Shown here piece after piece: positions 1 to 8,368 of a DNA stretch of 40,184 nt. The notes under the pieces were generated by a model that saw nothing but the letters and a program-made list of their open reading frames with translations, was not told the DNA's origin and searched no databases. The stretch spans positions 1 through 40,184 of the forward strand of contig WGMU01000120.1 of NCBI GenBank assembly GCA_016124895.1, written 5' to 3'. Numbering within the stretch: the stretch's first letter is position 1; each line of letters opens with the position of its first letter. This DNA is from a bacterium. Lineage in GTDB: Bacteria; Planctomycetota; Planctomycetia; Planctomycetales; Planctomycetaceae. The position numbers and the translations under genes are program-made.

Positions 1-2
1 CC

Positions 3-61
3 CCTTCCGCCCTTCACCCTCGCCGCACCCGTGCTCCAGGGCGAGGGTGAAGGGCGGAAGG
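3..61. repeat. Perfect 22-bp inverted repeat hairpin
   Basis: Arms at 3-24 and 40-61 are perfect reverse complements over 22 bases, with a 15-base loop. The arms are pyrimidine-rich on one side and purine-rich on the other. The element lies about 175 bases downstream of the ppk stop codon, so it could end or protect the ppk transcript. There is no clear U-tract, and a dispersed intergenic palindrome is the simpler reading. The rest of 62-234 holds only one short palindromic repeat. Confidence 0.7.
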
Positions 62-157
62 CGGCGAACTCCCTTCTGTCCGAACCAGAGCTGATTCACC
101 CTCAGCCGACAGCCCGTTGCACTTCAGATGGAAATGCGCCCAGTAATTCTGATCCAG

Positions 158-180
158 CCGAAACTCTGCGCGAGTTTCGT
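158..180. repeat. Short palindromic repeat, copy 1
   Basis: The 20-base core CGAAACTCGCGCAGAGTTTC appears here in reverse complement and again in forward orientation at 38025-38044. It folds into an 8-bp stem (CGAAACTC/GAGTTTCG) with a five-base loop. A weaker relative lies at 12013-12033. All three sit between genes, as expected of a REP-like family. Confidence 0.6.
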
Positions 181-234
181 TCTACCAGAGATCTCCACCT
201 CTTGACGCTCGGCATCGATCTTCAACGCGCATTT

Positions 235-2364
235 CTATTCACCAACTGGAGCGCGAATGGCTTCGAGCATGGCCTGCCGGGAACGATCGGCAAGTTCGAC
301 TTCGCGGCACGTCTGCTCGTACAGCCACTGCTGAGCGGGCACCGCCATCGTTTCGGCCTTCGCACTCTGCTTCAGTTTGACGTACCGACCGTCGGGGCGC
401 AGGCGGCGTCCCTTAATCGTGTCGCGGAAGTAGGACTCCAGTGCCGTGATCAGTTTCTTTTTGGACGCGGCATCGTCGACGGGAACCAGCAGTTCGACGC
501 GGCGGTCGAGATTTCTCGGCATCCAGTCGGCACTGGAAATCAACACGCGATGATCACCGCCATGCCGGAAGTGCAGAATCCGCGCATGTTCGAGGAACCG
601 GTCGACGACGCTGACAACTTCGATATGTTCGCTGAGCCCTTTCACGCCCGGCCGCAGGCAGCAGATGCCGCGGATGTTGAGCCGGATTCGCACCCCCTCT
701 TTCGATGCCCGGTACAGCAGTTCGATCATGCGCGGACAGACCAGCGAGTTCACTTTGACCGTGATTTCAGCCGGCTGCTTCTGACGTTTGAATTCGATTT
801 CGGCTTCGATCATCTCCTCGATCGTGTCACGCAGCGTCAACGGCGCCGCCGCGATCTGCATCAGCGGCTGTGGCACTGAGTAGCCGGTCACGGAGTTGAA
901 AAACGATACGGCATCGGCACCGAGCTGCTCGTCGCAGGTCAACAGACTGGCATCGCTGTAGATGCGGGCGGTCGCGTCGTTGTAGTTTCCCGTTCCGAAA
1001 TGGACATAGCGCTGGATGCCCTGAGGTTCGCGACGCACGACAATGCAGATTTTCGCATGCGTCTTGAGCCCCTTGACGCCATAGAAAACCTGCACGCCAG
1101 CATGTTCAAGGGCACGCGCCCATTCGATATTCCGTTCCTCGTCGAAGCGGGCCTTCAGTTCGACAATCGCGGTTACATGCTTGCCTTTCTCGGCGGCGCG
1201 AGCCAGTGCAGCAACGATCGGGCTGTTCCGGCTGGTGCGATACAGCGTCTGCTTGATCGCCAGGACATCGGGATCGTCGGCGGCTTCGTTCACAAACCGG
1301 ACGACGGGATCGAAGCTCTCGTACGGGTGATACAGCAGGACGTCCTGCCGCGCGATCGTATCGAACATGCTTTCCTGCGGGTCGACGAGCGGCGATTGCT
1401 TCGGCGGCCAGGGCTCGTAACGGTTTTCCGCGCCACTACCGACATCCGCCAGTTGGAAAAACGGCGTCAGGTCGAGCGGTCCCGGCACGCGATACACCTC
1501 GTCGCTGCTGATATCCAGACACTCCTGCAGAAAGCACGTCAGTGCTTCCGACGCCGCGTCAGCCAGTTCGAGCCGCACGCAATCGCTCTCACGCCGCGCC
1601 ACAAGCAGGTCTTCCATTTCAGAGAGCAGGTCGGACGCCAGATCCTCGCGAATGGACATGTCAGCGTTGCGTGTGATACGGAACGCGACACACTCACAAA
1701 CTGTTTCTTCCGGAAAGAACTGCGCAGCGAAGTGCTGCACCACTTCTTCGAGCAGGACGAACGAGTAAGTGCCTTCGGACGGAAGCGTCACAAATCGCAG
1801 AGGAATCCTTCCGAAAGGAATGACGACGTAGCGTGTCTCGATTTCGTCCGGCCTGCCCGGCTCTGGCCTTTGCAGTCGGACGCACATGGACAGCGTGCGA
1901 TTGACGAGCAGCGGAAAATCACCCGGCGTTTCAACGGCCATCGGGGCGAGCAGCGAGACGATCTCATCCTGAAAAACCTGCCGCATGACCTGAGACTGCT
2001 GCGGATCAAGCGCGTCCGGTCGCAGCCGCCGCAGTCCCGCCGTCTGGAACTGCGGTTCGAGTTCCTCGACGTAGCACGCATACTGGTCACGAGTCAGTTG
2101 CTGTGTGCGATCGCGAATCGCCTGCAGTTGCTCGGCCGGGGTCATCCCGGCTGGATCGTGTTTGTGGCTGTGGCTGCCGACAATCGCCTGCAGCCCGCCG
2201 ACGCGGACCATGAAGAATTCATCGAGATTCGAGGCCGTGATCGCCAGGAAGCGAATACGTTCCAGAATCGGGATGTCCGGATTGCGAGCTTCTTCCAGCA
2301 CGCGCTGGTTGAACTCCAGCCAGCTCAGCTCACGATTAAAGAAGCGGGGGTTCTGTTCGGCCAT
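235..2364 (-). CDS. ppk1: Polyphosphate kinase PPK1
   Basis: This enzyme makes inorganic polyphosphate by reversible transfer of the ATP gamma-phosphate. The 709-residue product matches the usual PPK1 length and has the classic N-terminus (NRELSWLEFNQRVLEEA) and the SNLDEFFMVRVGGL segment. The autophosphorylated histidine is His436 in KTHAK, followed by HFGTGNYN near 455. The second conserved histidine is His593 in LEHARI; these numbers almost equal those of the E. coli enzyme (435 and 592). The ATG start has no good Shine-Dalgarno, but the family N-terminus begins right after it. It lies 169 bases downstream of the exopolyphosphatase gene on the same strand, so a polyphosphate synthesis and degradation unit is likely. 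Confidence 0.97.
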   Translation of the reverse strand: MAEQNPRFFNRELSWLEFNQRVLEEARNPDIPILERIRFLAITASNLDEFFMVRVGGLQAIVGSHSHKHDPAGMTPAEQLQAIRDRTQQLTRDQYACYVEELEPQFQTAGLRRLRPDALDPQQSQVMRQVFQDEIVSLLAPMAVETPGDFPLLVNRTLSMCVRLQRPEPGRPDEIETRYVVIPFGRIPLRFVTLPSEGTYSFVLLEEVVQHFAAQFFPEETVCECVAFRITRNADMSIREDLASDLLSEMEDLLVARRESDCVRLELADAASEALTCFLQECLDISSDEVYRVPGPLDLTPFFQLADVGSGAENRYEPWPPKQSPLVDPQESMFDTIARQDVLLYHPYESFDPVVRFVNEAADDPDVLAIKQTLYRTSRNSPIVAALARAAEKGKHVTAIVELKARFDEERNIEWARALEHAGVQVFYGVKGLKTHAKICIVVRREPQGIQRYVHFGTGNYNDATARIYSDASLLTCDEQLGADAVSFFNSVTGYSVPQPLMQIAAAPLTLRDTIEEMIEAEIEFKRQKQPAEITVKVNSLVCPRMIELLYRASKEGVRIRLNIRGICCLRPGVKGLSEHIEVVSVVDRFLEHARILHFRHGGDHRVLISSADWMPRNLDRRVELLVPVDDAASKKKLITALESYFRDTIKGRRLRPDGRYVKLKQSAKAETMAVPAQQWLYEQTCREVELADRSRQAMLEAIRAPVGE

Positions 2365-2523
2365 GATGTGTGGAGAGTTGACGGTTGAGAGTTGAATGTC
2401 AGGAGAAGCGATCTGAAATCAGAGACTGGCGAATTGAGAGTCACACAACGATCGCGGCCGCTTTGATCCGCCTGCCAGGCGGCCCTCTCGACAGAATGGA
2501 CCGGCCTGCAGCACGAACCCGTC

Positions 2524-4134
2524 TCACAGTCGCGAGCGTCGCAGCAGGACCGGCATTCCGAACGTCTCCTCAAACAACTGACCGGTCTGGCGCAGCATGA
2601 TCTGCTCGAGCGAGAGGTCTTCGACGCCAGGAATCGCGACGATCAGCCGTCCCTTCTCAACATTGCAGGAGAATTCGCGGATGCGCTGGCTGTAGGACCG
2701 ATCGAGTGCGATGGCGACCCGTAGAATCGACGCGAGTTTGCAGACAAGAACGCGATCTTCGCGATCCATTCCGGAAAACGGCGTGTGCATCGGCTTCGGC
2801 GAAGCGCGGCGGTGATACCGTGCGACCATGGCAACGATCATCAGCTCGCGGCGACTGAGCCCGAACAGCTCGCTGTTAAGAATCAGGTACTGCGAATGTT
2901 TGTGGTAGCTGGAGAGGCCGATAAACAACCCGATCTCGTGCAACAGGGCGGCCAGTTCGAGCGTCGTCCGGTGCCGCGCATCGAGCCGGTGCAGAGACTG
3001 CAGCGAATCGAACAGCAGCCCGCTGAGATGAGCAACGTGTTTCGCGTGCGTTTCGTCACAGGCGTATTTGCGACCAAGTTCGATCGCCGAGTTCATCACC
3101 TGCTGGCGGAAGTTGTCGCTCCACACACCCTGACTGGCCATTTCCTGCATCAGACCGTCGCGTAGATTGACGGCCGAGACGCGAATCCTTGTTACACCCA
3201 GCCGGTCCGCGAAACGCAGCATCGCCAGCAGCGCAGGGCCGAGCGTTTCCGCGTCGGGATAAGAAATACGAAACCGTTGCACCAGCTCGTCACTCGACAA
3301 CGCCAGAACTTCCTCGACAAACAGCCGGAAGCGTTCGAGCGGCACGCCGACGAGCGTCTCGCCGCCGTTGTCGTCACCATCTTCAGCCAGTTGCCGGGCC
3401 ACGAAGCGAAAGTCAGCACCCAGAGCGATCAGCTTGGCCGCCAGGCCATCCCCCGTGTCGATGTGCTGCAGCGCCTGATCGAGGAACCTGTCGATCTGGC
3501 TGACCATGATTTCGCGTTCTTTGTGAACCGGAGTCCGCAGTGATTCGAGCGTCTGCCGCAGCCGCAATGAGCCGAGGTTATACGTGTGCGAAAACGCGAC
3601 CTGTCCGTTCTCGACAACCAGAACTTCGGTGCTGCCGCCGCCGACTTCAACGACGACGGCACGGGCGAGGTCGAGTTCCGGATCGGCACGAAGCGTCGGC
3701 TGTACTCCGAGAAACGTCACGCGACTGACTTCCGCGGTGTCGAGCGGTTCGACCTGGAACCCGGTCGCAATATAAATCCGGTCCCGGAACGACAGCCGGT
3801 TCTGAGCCTCGCGAACGGCGCTCGTTCCAATGCAGCGGATGTCCTGATCGGCGATCCCGTAGGAATCGAGCACTTCGCGATAACTGCGCAGGACGCGTAC
3901 GCAGCTCTCGATCGTCGCGCGGGAAATCCGGCTGAGCGTAAACGTATCTTTGCCGAGTGCGACGGGCCTTGTGAGGGTGTCGAGCGTGCGGATCGAACCG
4001 TCGCTGCGAATTTCCCCGATGGCCAGTCGAATCGCACTCGTCCCGATATCGATCACCGCAACCTGCCGGGGTGGCGGCAGTCCGTCATCGCCATCAGTTG
4101 CGAACAGCCTCGATTCCTGCGTGCCGGTGCTCAT
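2524..4134 (-). CDS. ppx: Exopolyphosphatase, Ppx/GppA family with HD-type C-terminal domain
   Basis: Predicted to hydrolyse terminal phosphates from polyphosphate or pppGpp. The N-terminal half is an ASKHA ATPase-like fold: VAVIDIGTSAIRLAIGE near residues 25-41 is phosphate loop 1, and VVEVGGGSTEVLVVE is the second phosphate loop. The C-terminal half has an HD-domain-like segment (LAALLHEIGLFIG followed by KHSQYLILNSE), as in long Ppx proteins. The ATG at 4134 is preferred (536 residues); a TTG at 4167 in the same frame would add 11 residues, and neither has a strong ribosome site. Pairing with ppk1 downstream supports a polyphosphate role over a pure guanosine pentaphosphate role, but sequence alone does not separate these. 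Confidence 0.92.
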   Translation of the reverse strand: MSTGTQESRLFATDGDDGLPPPRQVAVIDIGTSAIRLAIGEIRSDGSIRTLDTLTRPVALGKDTFTLSRISRATIESCVRVLRSYREVLDSYGIADQDIRCIGTSAVREAQNRLSFRDRIYIATGFQVEPLDTAEVSRVTFLGVQPTLRADPELDLARAVVVEVGGGSTEVLVVENGQVAFSHTYNLGSLRLRQTLESLRTPVHKEREIMVSQIDRFLDQALQHIDTGDGLAAKLIALGADFRFVARQLAEDGDDNGGETLVGVPLERFRLFVEEVLALSSDELVQRFRISYPDAETLGPALLAMLRFADRLGVTRIRVSAVNLRDGLMQEMASQGVWSDNFRQQVMNSAIELGRKYACDETHAKHVAHLSGLLFDSLQSLHRLDARHRTTLELAALLHEIGLFIGLSSYHKHSQYLILNSELFGLSRRELMIVAMVARYHRRASPKPMHTPFSGMDREDRVLVCKLASILRVAIALDRSYSQRIREFSCNVEKGRLIVAIPGVEDLSLEQIMLRQTGQLFEETFGMPVLLRRSRL

Positions 4135-4482
4135 CGTCAGTCTTGCGGTGCGGCCATCGTTGATCAAAGTGGCCGGGCGAAACTGAGCGCCGCGCCGACC
4201 ATGTGAGCAAGTTATCCGGTCCGCCTTTCAGCCTGCCAGTTCAGCGCGAAGCATTCCGCCGACTTTAATCAGCAATAGCTGGATCAAACGGGAGACGCCT
4301 TTTCTCAGGATCGACACGCGCCGGAAAGACGCCGTCACACTCCGGCGGGGCACGGCCGTGCGTACAGTCGGGCACCAGTCGCGGTTGCCGGCCTCACATT
4401 GGCTGGTTTTGATCTGTTGCTGCGGATGGCTACACTCGCCCGCTCGACTTTTTTTCCGGACATCAGCCAGCTGGGAGCGACT
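4135..4482. other. Divergent intergenic region between ppx and the symporter unit
   Basis: This stretch of about 350 bases separates two divergent genes and has no convincing coding frame. The only signal found is a possible sigma-70 type promoter for the symporter unit at 4409-4436. Nothing was recognised for the ppx side. Confidence 0.6.
4409..4436 (+). promoter_or_regulatory. Possible promoter of the symporter unit
   Basis: TTGATC (4409-4414) and TACACT (4431-4436) are separated by 16 bases, resembling sigma-70 -35 and -10 boxes. They would give a leader of about 40 bases before the ATG at 4483. The match is moderate. Confidence 0.35.
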
Positions 4483-4857
4483 ATGTCGGCAGCGCCTGAA
4501 TCGGGGAACGAACAATACGAGTTCGACCCCGTGTTTCTGAATTCGCGCCGTGAGGCGAAGATCATCTTTGGAGTCTGGTTTCTGTGCCTGATCTGGGCCG
4601 TCCCGGTGTCATACCTGCTGGGCTATCACCAGACCGTAACACCGGACAACGTTGAAACCATCGTCGGCATTCCGACATGGGCGTTCTGGGGTCTCTTTCT
4701 GCCGTGGCTGGCCGCGGATGTGATCACGACGGCCTTCTGCTTCTGGTATCTGAAGGAGGACGAACTCGGGCACGCTGATGACGAAGGGCCGAGGGACGCG
4801 GAGTCTCACGTCGCTGGCTCGTCGAACGCAGTCGCCAGCCAGGAGGACGCTCAATGA
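4483..4857 (+). CDS. Small two-helix membrane protein, DUF997/YhdT-like symporter partner
   Basis: The 124-residue product has two strong hydrophobic segments (IIFGVWFLCLIWAVPVSYLL and the WAFWGLFLPWLAADVITTAF region) and an acidic tail. This layout resembles the small DUF997/YhdT family proteins found next to sodium/pantothenate-type symporters. The ATG at 4483 is chosen over an upstream in-frame start at 4399 because GGGAG lies 4 bases before it. Its stop overlaps the start of the large symporter gene in an ATGA junction, so translation is probably coupled and the two proteins probably form one transporter. The family name is inferred from size, topology and context. Confidence 0.75.
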   Translation: MSAAPESGNEQYEFDPVFLNSRREAKIIFGVWFLCLIWAVPVSYLLGYHQTVTPDNVETIVGIPTWAFWGLFLPWLAADVITTAFCFWYLKEDELGHADDEGPRDAESHVAGSSNAVASQEDAQ

Positions 4858-7028
4858 CACCCCTCCTGCTGGCCGAAGGCTCTAATGCCGCACTCGTCAC
4901 GTTTGCGCTCTACACGCTGGCAGTGTTCGGCATCGCCGCGCTGTCGAATCAGTTGCTGAAGTCGAAGAGTTTTCTCAGTGAGTATTTTCTCGGCAGCCGC
5001 AGTCTCGGCGTCTGGGCATTCGCGCTGACGTTCGCCGCGACGAGTTCATCCGGCGGGTCGTTCACGGGGTTCCCGGCGAAGATTTATACGCACGGCTGGA
5101 TTCTCGCGCTGTGGATCGGCAGCTACATGGTCGTCCCGATCTGCACAATGGGACTGATCGGCAAACGACTGAATCAGGTCGCACGACTCTCCGGTGCGAT
5201 CACGGTCCCCGACGTACTCCGCGACCGCTTCAACAGTCAGAAGTTCGGTCTGATGGCCGTCGTCCTGATTGTCTTTTTCATGTCGTTCAACCTGGTTGCT
5301 CAGTTCAAGGCCGGCGCTCTGATCCTCAAGGTGCTGCTGGCCGACGTCGAGATCTTCAACAGCTTCTCCGGCACGGTTACCGGCTGGACCGCGGACATGC
5401 CGTTCTTCGGCGGCGATGCGAAATATCTGGTCTGCCTGATTTTCTTCGGCGTCGCCGTCATCGCGTACACAACTTATGGTGGCTTTCACGCCGTCGTCTG
5501 GACCGACGTGATGCAGGGCATCGTGATGGTCATCGGCGTGCTGATTCTGCTGCCCCTGGCAATCTACGCGGTCGGTGGCCTGAACACCGCGACCGATCAC
5601 ATGGCGAAAATGACGCCACCGAGACGTGGCTATGCAGTGGTGACGGTCGATGACGCGGCCAAAGCGCCGGCTCAACTCGACCTGGACGACTGGCTGAAAC
5701 TCGACGCCGGTGACGACACGCGCGTCTTCCGGGTGGCAAAACCGTTTGCCGTCCCGGCCAGTGCGTCTGAGATCCACGCCGTCGAACTGCTGGAGATCAC
5801 GACGCCGGACGAAGTCGACCGGATTCTTGCGGGCAGCGTGCCGGCGGAATTCGTCGACGGGCTGTCCGTTTCCGAGTTTCAGCAGCCGGTCGAGAAGTTC
5901 GGAACAGTGACCGTTGTGCCGACGAACGATCTGGCAGGAGCGACGCTGCAGCGCGGCGACGTGCTGCACGTTGAAAGTAATGGCGTCGACAGTCGTCGAA
6001 GTTTTCAGGTCGCCGCTGACACAGCCGTCCCGAGCGACGGAACGGAAGTGGCAGTTCCGGTCATCGAATCACCTGACGGCGATTATCAGCACACGAAAGC
6101 CTACTCGGGTGTGGTCGCATCCGCCGTTTCGATGCAGTCAGTTTCGTACGCCTTTGGTGCCGATCAGCCCGGCGTCTATCTTGTCGGTCCGGGACCGAGT
6201 GCGACGAGTTCGGTCGGGTTTCTCTCATTGAGCGTCGCGATTTCGTTCTTCTTCATGTGGGCGATCAGCGGCACCGGGCAGCCGAGCAACATGGTTCGGC
6301 TGATGGCCTTTAACAACAGCAAGACGCTGAAGCGGGCAATCTTCACGGTCGCAATCTACTACTCGTGCATCTACCTGCCGCTGGTGGTGATCTTCTGCTG
6401 TGCCCGGGTTCTGGTTCCGGGCCTCGAAACCGAGCCGGACCGGATCATGCCGGAGATCGCCGTTTATCTGACTCATCGAGTTGGGGCGGCATGGCTCGGT
6501 GGTCTGCTGATCGCTGCTCCATTCGCCGCAGTGATGTCGACGGTCGACAGCTTCCTGCTGATGATTTCGTCGGCGATGGTCCGCGACATTTATCAGCGGA
6601 ACCTCAACCCCGACGCTGGTGAGAAGTCGATCAAACGACTGAGCTATCTCTGCACACTGCTGGTCGGCTCGATCGCGATGATTGTCGCCATCAATCCCCC
6701 GCGATTCCTGCAGGACATCATTGTGTATGTCGGCAGTGGTCTGGCGGCGTGTTTCCTGGCACCGGTGCTGTTTCTGCTTTACTGGCCGCGGTCGAACGAA
6801 CACGGCTGCATCATCGGAATGCTCAGCGGTTTCTCAGCGCATCTGGCGATGTACCTGATGGGGATGGTCGTCAACGGCTCATTCTTCCGCCCGTACCAGT
6901 TGCTGAACTTTGACCCGATCATCATTGGCCTGACCGTCTCATTCGCCGTGACGTACTTCGCGACACTGGCAACGGCGCCGCCATCCGAAGAACTGGTACG
7001 GAAGTATTTCTATCGCAGGAAGTCGTAG
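4854..7028 (+). CDS. Sodium:solute symporter (SSF) with large extra-membrane insertion
   Basis: A secondary transporter of the SSF family, expected to couple sodium entry to uptake of an organic solute. Family features are YFLGSRSLGVWAFALTFAATSSSGGSFTGFPAKIY near the N-terminus, AYTTYGGFHAVVWTDVMQG near 204-222, and later helices with SGTGQPSNMVRLMAF near 472-486 and PFAAVMSTVDSFLLMISSA. At 724 residues it is well over the usual 480-550. The excess is a hydrophilic block at about residues 250-455, between the helix ending ILLPLAIYAVGG and the next helix (LSLSVAISFFFMWA). Start and stop of the insert are in frame and codon use does not change. The solute is unknown; the DUF997-like partner suggests a pantothenate/PanF-like branch. 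Confidence 0.9.
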   Translation: MTPLLLAEGSNAALVTFALYTLAVFGIAALSNQLLKSKSFLSEYFLGSRSLGVWAFALTFAATSSSGGSFTGFPAKIYTHGWILALWIGSYMVVPICTMGLIGKRLNQVARLSGAITVPDVLRDRFNSQKFGLMAVVLIVFFMSFNLVAQFKAGALILKVLLADVEIFNSFSGTVTGWTADMPFFGGDAKYLVCLIFFGVAVIAYTTYGGFHAVVWTDVMQGIVMVIGVLILLPLAIYAVGGLNTATDHMAKMTPPRRGYAVVTVDDAAKAPAQLDLDDWLKLDAGDDTRVFRVAKPFAVPASASEIHAVELLEITTPDEVDRILAGSVPAEFVDGLSVSEFQQPVEKFGTVTVVPTNDLAGATLQRGDVLHVESNGVDSRRSFQVAADTAVPSDGTEVAVPVIESPDGDYQHTKAYSGVVASAVSMQSVSYAFGADQPGVYLVGPGPSATSSVGFLSLSVAISFFFMWAISGTGQPSNMVRLMAFNNSKTLKRAIFTVAIYYSCIYLPLVVIFCCARVLVPGLETEPDRIMPEIAVYLTHRVGAAWLGGLLIAAPFAAVMSTVDSFLLMISSAMVRDIYQRNLNPDAGEKSIKRLSYLCTLLVGSIAMIVAINPPRFLQDIIVYVGSGLAACFLAPVLFLLYWPRSNEHGCIIGMLSGFSAHLAMYLMGMVVNGSFFRPYQLLNFDPIIIGLTVSFAVTYFATLATAPPSEELVRKYFYRRKS

Positions 7029-7030
7029 GC

Positions 7031-7178
7031 GTAGGACCGAGTGCCGCGAGTTCCGGCAGCAGCGTCACGCCCGTTCCCATGCAGAGCGTGGGAACAAGTG
7101 GAATCCGGAGCGCTGGAACGACGGGACAATGTGAGGAGGAGCGGGCTGCCGGAACTCGCTGCACTCGGTCCTCCCTAC
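7031..7178. repeat. Composite inverted repeat with nested hairpin
   Basis: Outer arms of about 30 bases (7031-7060 and 7145-7178) pair with few differences; the shared core reads GAGTTCCGGCAGC on one arm. Inside, GTTCCCA and TGGGAAC (7073-7095) form a second perfect 7-bp hairpin. The right arm contains the stop codon of the DUF2293 gene. A single arm-like copy recurs at 18947-18971. It sits between convergent genes and may act as a bidirectional transcription end, or be a non-autonomous mobile repeat. Confidence 0.75.
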
Positions 7179-7864
7179 TTTTCGTCCCGATCAGTGAACC
7201 ATTTTGCCAGCGGGCATTGATCGGCGGAGACGGAGTCGCCGCGGCGGTATTTATCGAGCAGTCGGCGGGACTGTTCGGCGAGCATTCGGCGGACCTCGCG
7301 ACGCATCCCTTTCTCACGAGGAATCCGCATGTTGTCGTAGGCGGTCGTCTGGTGGCGCAACCAGGCGATGACGGCGGCCTCAGCACGACGATCGATCGGG
7401 ATGCGCTGCGTGCGGGCGACGGTCCCGCTGCCGACGGGTGTGGCATGTTCGGCGACGGCAGTGGCGAGGCGGGCCTCGAGATCCTCGTACGAGGGGTCGA
7501 AGTCGAGGAACGAGACAACGGCGGCGCGGAAATCTTCGACGTAATCGGTCTGCTGCTTTTCACGGCGGCGACGCCCTGACGCCAGCTTCTTCTGGTAAGA
7601 CTCTGTCGAGCGTTCGACTTCGAGCTGCTGTTTGATCGCGGCAATCCGATCACTCGGCGCCCAGACCCCCAGCGATAACGTGCGACGGCCGCGCTTCGTT
7701 TTGACCGTCCAGGACGGGCCGGCAGCTTTGACGCGGCGAGTCAACATGGCGTCACCGGGCGGCAGAACGTCCCAGCCGGTCGGGACTTCAAGGATGGTGC
7801 CATCTTCGGCGATGACGGAATGCTCGCTGGGGCCGGGGGAGACGATGCGGTTGTTTTCAGGCAT
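7175..7864 (-). CDS. DUF2293 domain-containing protein
   Basis: A 229-residue soluble protein of unknown function. The C-terminal third (AAVIAWLRHQTTAYDNMRIP followed by a basic helix MRREVRRMLAEQSRRLL) matches what I recall of DUF2293, a small basic helical domain seen in bacteria and fungi. The N-terminal half has a mid-region rich in basic and acidic residues (YQKKLASGRRRREKQQTDYV). The ATG at 7864 is chosen; an in-frame upstream extension to 7957 adds 31 residues that look non-coding. The stop codon lies inside the right arm of the composite repeat at 7031-7178. No operon partner. Confidence 0.75.
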   Translation of the reverse strand: MPENNRIVSPGPSEHSVIAEDGTILEVPTGWDVLPPGDAMLTRRVKAAGPSWTVKTKRGRRTLSLGVWAPSDRIAAIKQQLEVERSTESYQKKLASGRRRREKQQTDYVEDFRAAVVSFLDFDPSYEDLEARLATAVAEHATPVGSGTVARTQRIPIDRRAEAAVIAWLRHQTTAYDNMRIPREKGMRREVRRMLAEQSRRLLDKYRRGDSVSADQCPLAKWFTDRDEK

Positions 7865-8282
7865 GAGTTCGTCTCGGCACCGAGCGGACCGGAAGCCGAG
7901 CCCGACAGGCAGCACGGGGTGAGTCGCGGCCAAAGTGTCTGCTTGAGAACCGGCCACTGTCGGTCATCACGGCGACGAGTGGAAGGTTTCCCGGTTTCGC
8001 ACGACGCGGTCAATGTCGCGACGTAGCGATTTTGTCCGAGCCACCTGCGCGTCAACTCGTTCGTGCCGCTGCCGGCCGCAAATCCCTCCCGGTAATACCA
8101 CTCGTCGTGACATTTTTGACCGGCCGAAATCCCTGTGCCAGGTTCACGAGTCTGCTGCGGTTCTGCGGCGCAGTCTGATGCGGAATGGCTGGAAACCGGC
8201 ACAGACTCTCTGTGTGACCACGATCTGAATTTTGAGATCTGGGCTTGACATCAATAGGCGCAGCCACGTGTTGCGTCCCGTG
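7865..8282. other. Intergenic region upstream of the protease riboswitch
   Basis: About 420 bases between divergent genes without a convincing reading frame. A partial inverted repeat with CTGTGCC arms is visible near 8129-8141 and 8193-8206. The leader carrying the riboswitch must begin in the 3' part, but no clear promoter was found; a TTGACA at 8245 lacks a good partner box. Confidence 0.5.
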
Positions 8283-8363
8283 TCCCCGAAAAGGCAAGTC
8301 TGTTTTCCACAGACGCGCAAAGCCGTGGGCTTCCTGACGAAGCTGCCTGGCTACCGAAAGGAC
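8283..8363 (+). promoter_or_regulatory. GEMM-I class riboswitch (cyclic-di-GMP)
   Basis: The leader contains the conserved blocks of the GEMM-I aptamer in the right order: GAAAAGGCAA (8288-8297), a hairpin GTCTGT/ACAGAC (8298-8314), GCAAAGCC (8317-8324), a second hairpin with GGCTTC/GAAGC, and the closing GGCTACCG (8349-8356). The base expected to contact the ligand in the first block is G, as in cyclic-di-GMP binders; cGAMP-selective members have A there. The first hairpin loop (TTTCC) is not the usual GNRA tetraloop. The Shine-Dalgarno AAGGA follows the aptamer at once, and GTCC at 8282-8285 can pair with GGAC at 8360-8363, which would hide it. Ligand control of translation of the protease is therefore likely. 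Confidence 0.75.
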
Positions 8364-8368
8364 GACTC

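Noticed and set aside
1000-2388. A 462-residue open frame on the plus strand opposite ppk1
   Set aside because: It lies antisense to a firmly identified gene, has no ribosome site or known domain, and its composition mirrors GC-rich codon use on the other strand.
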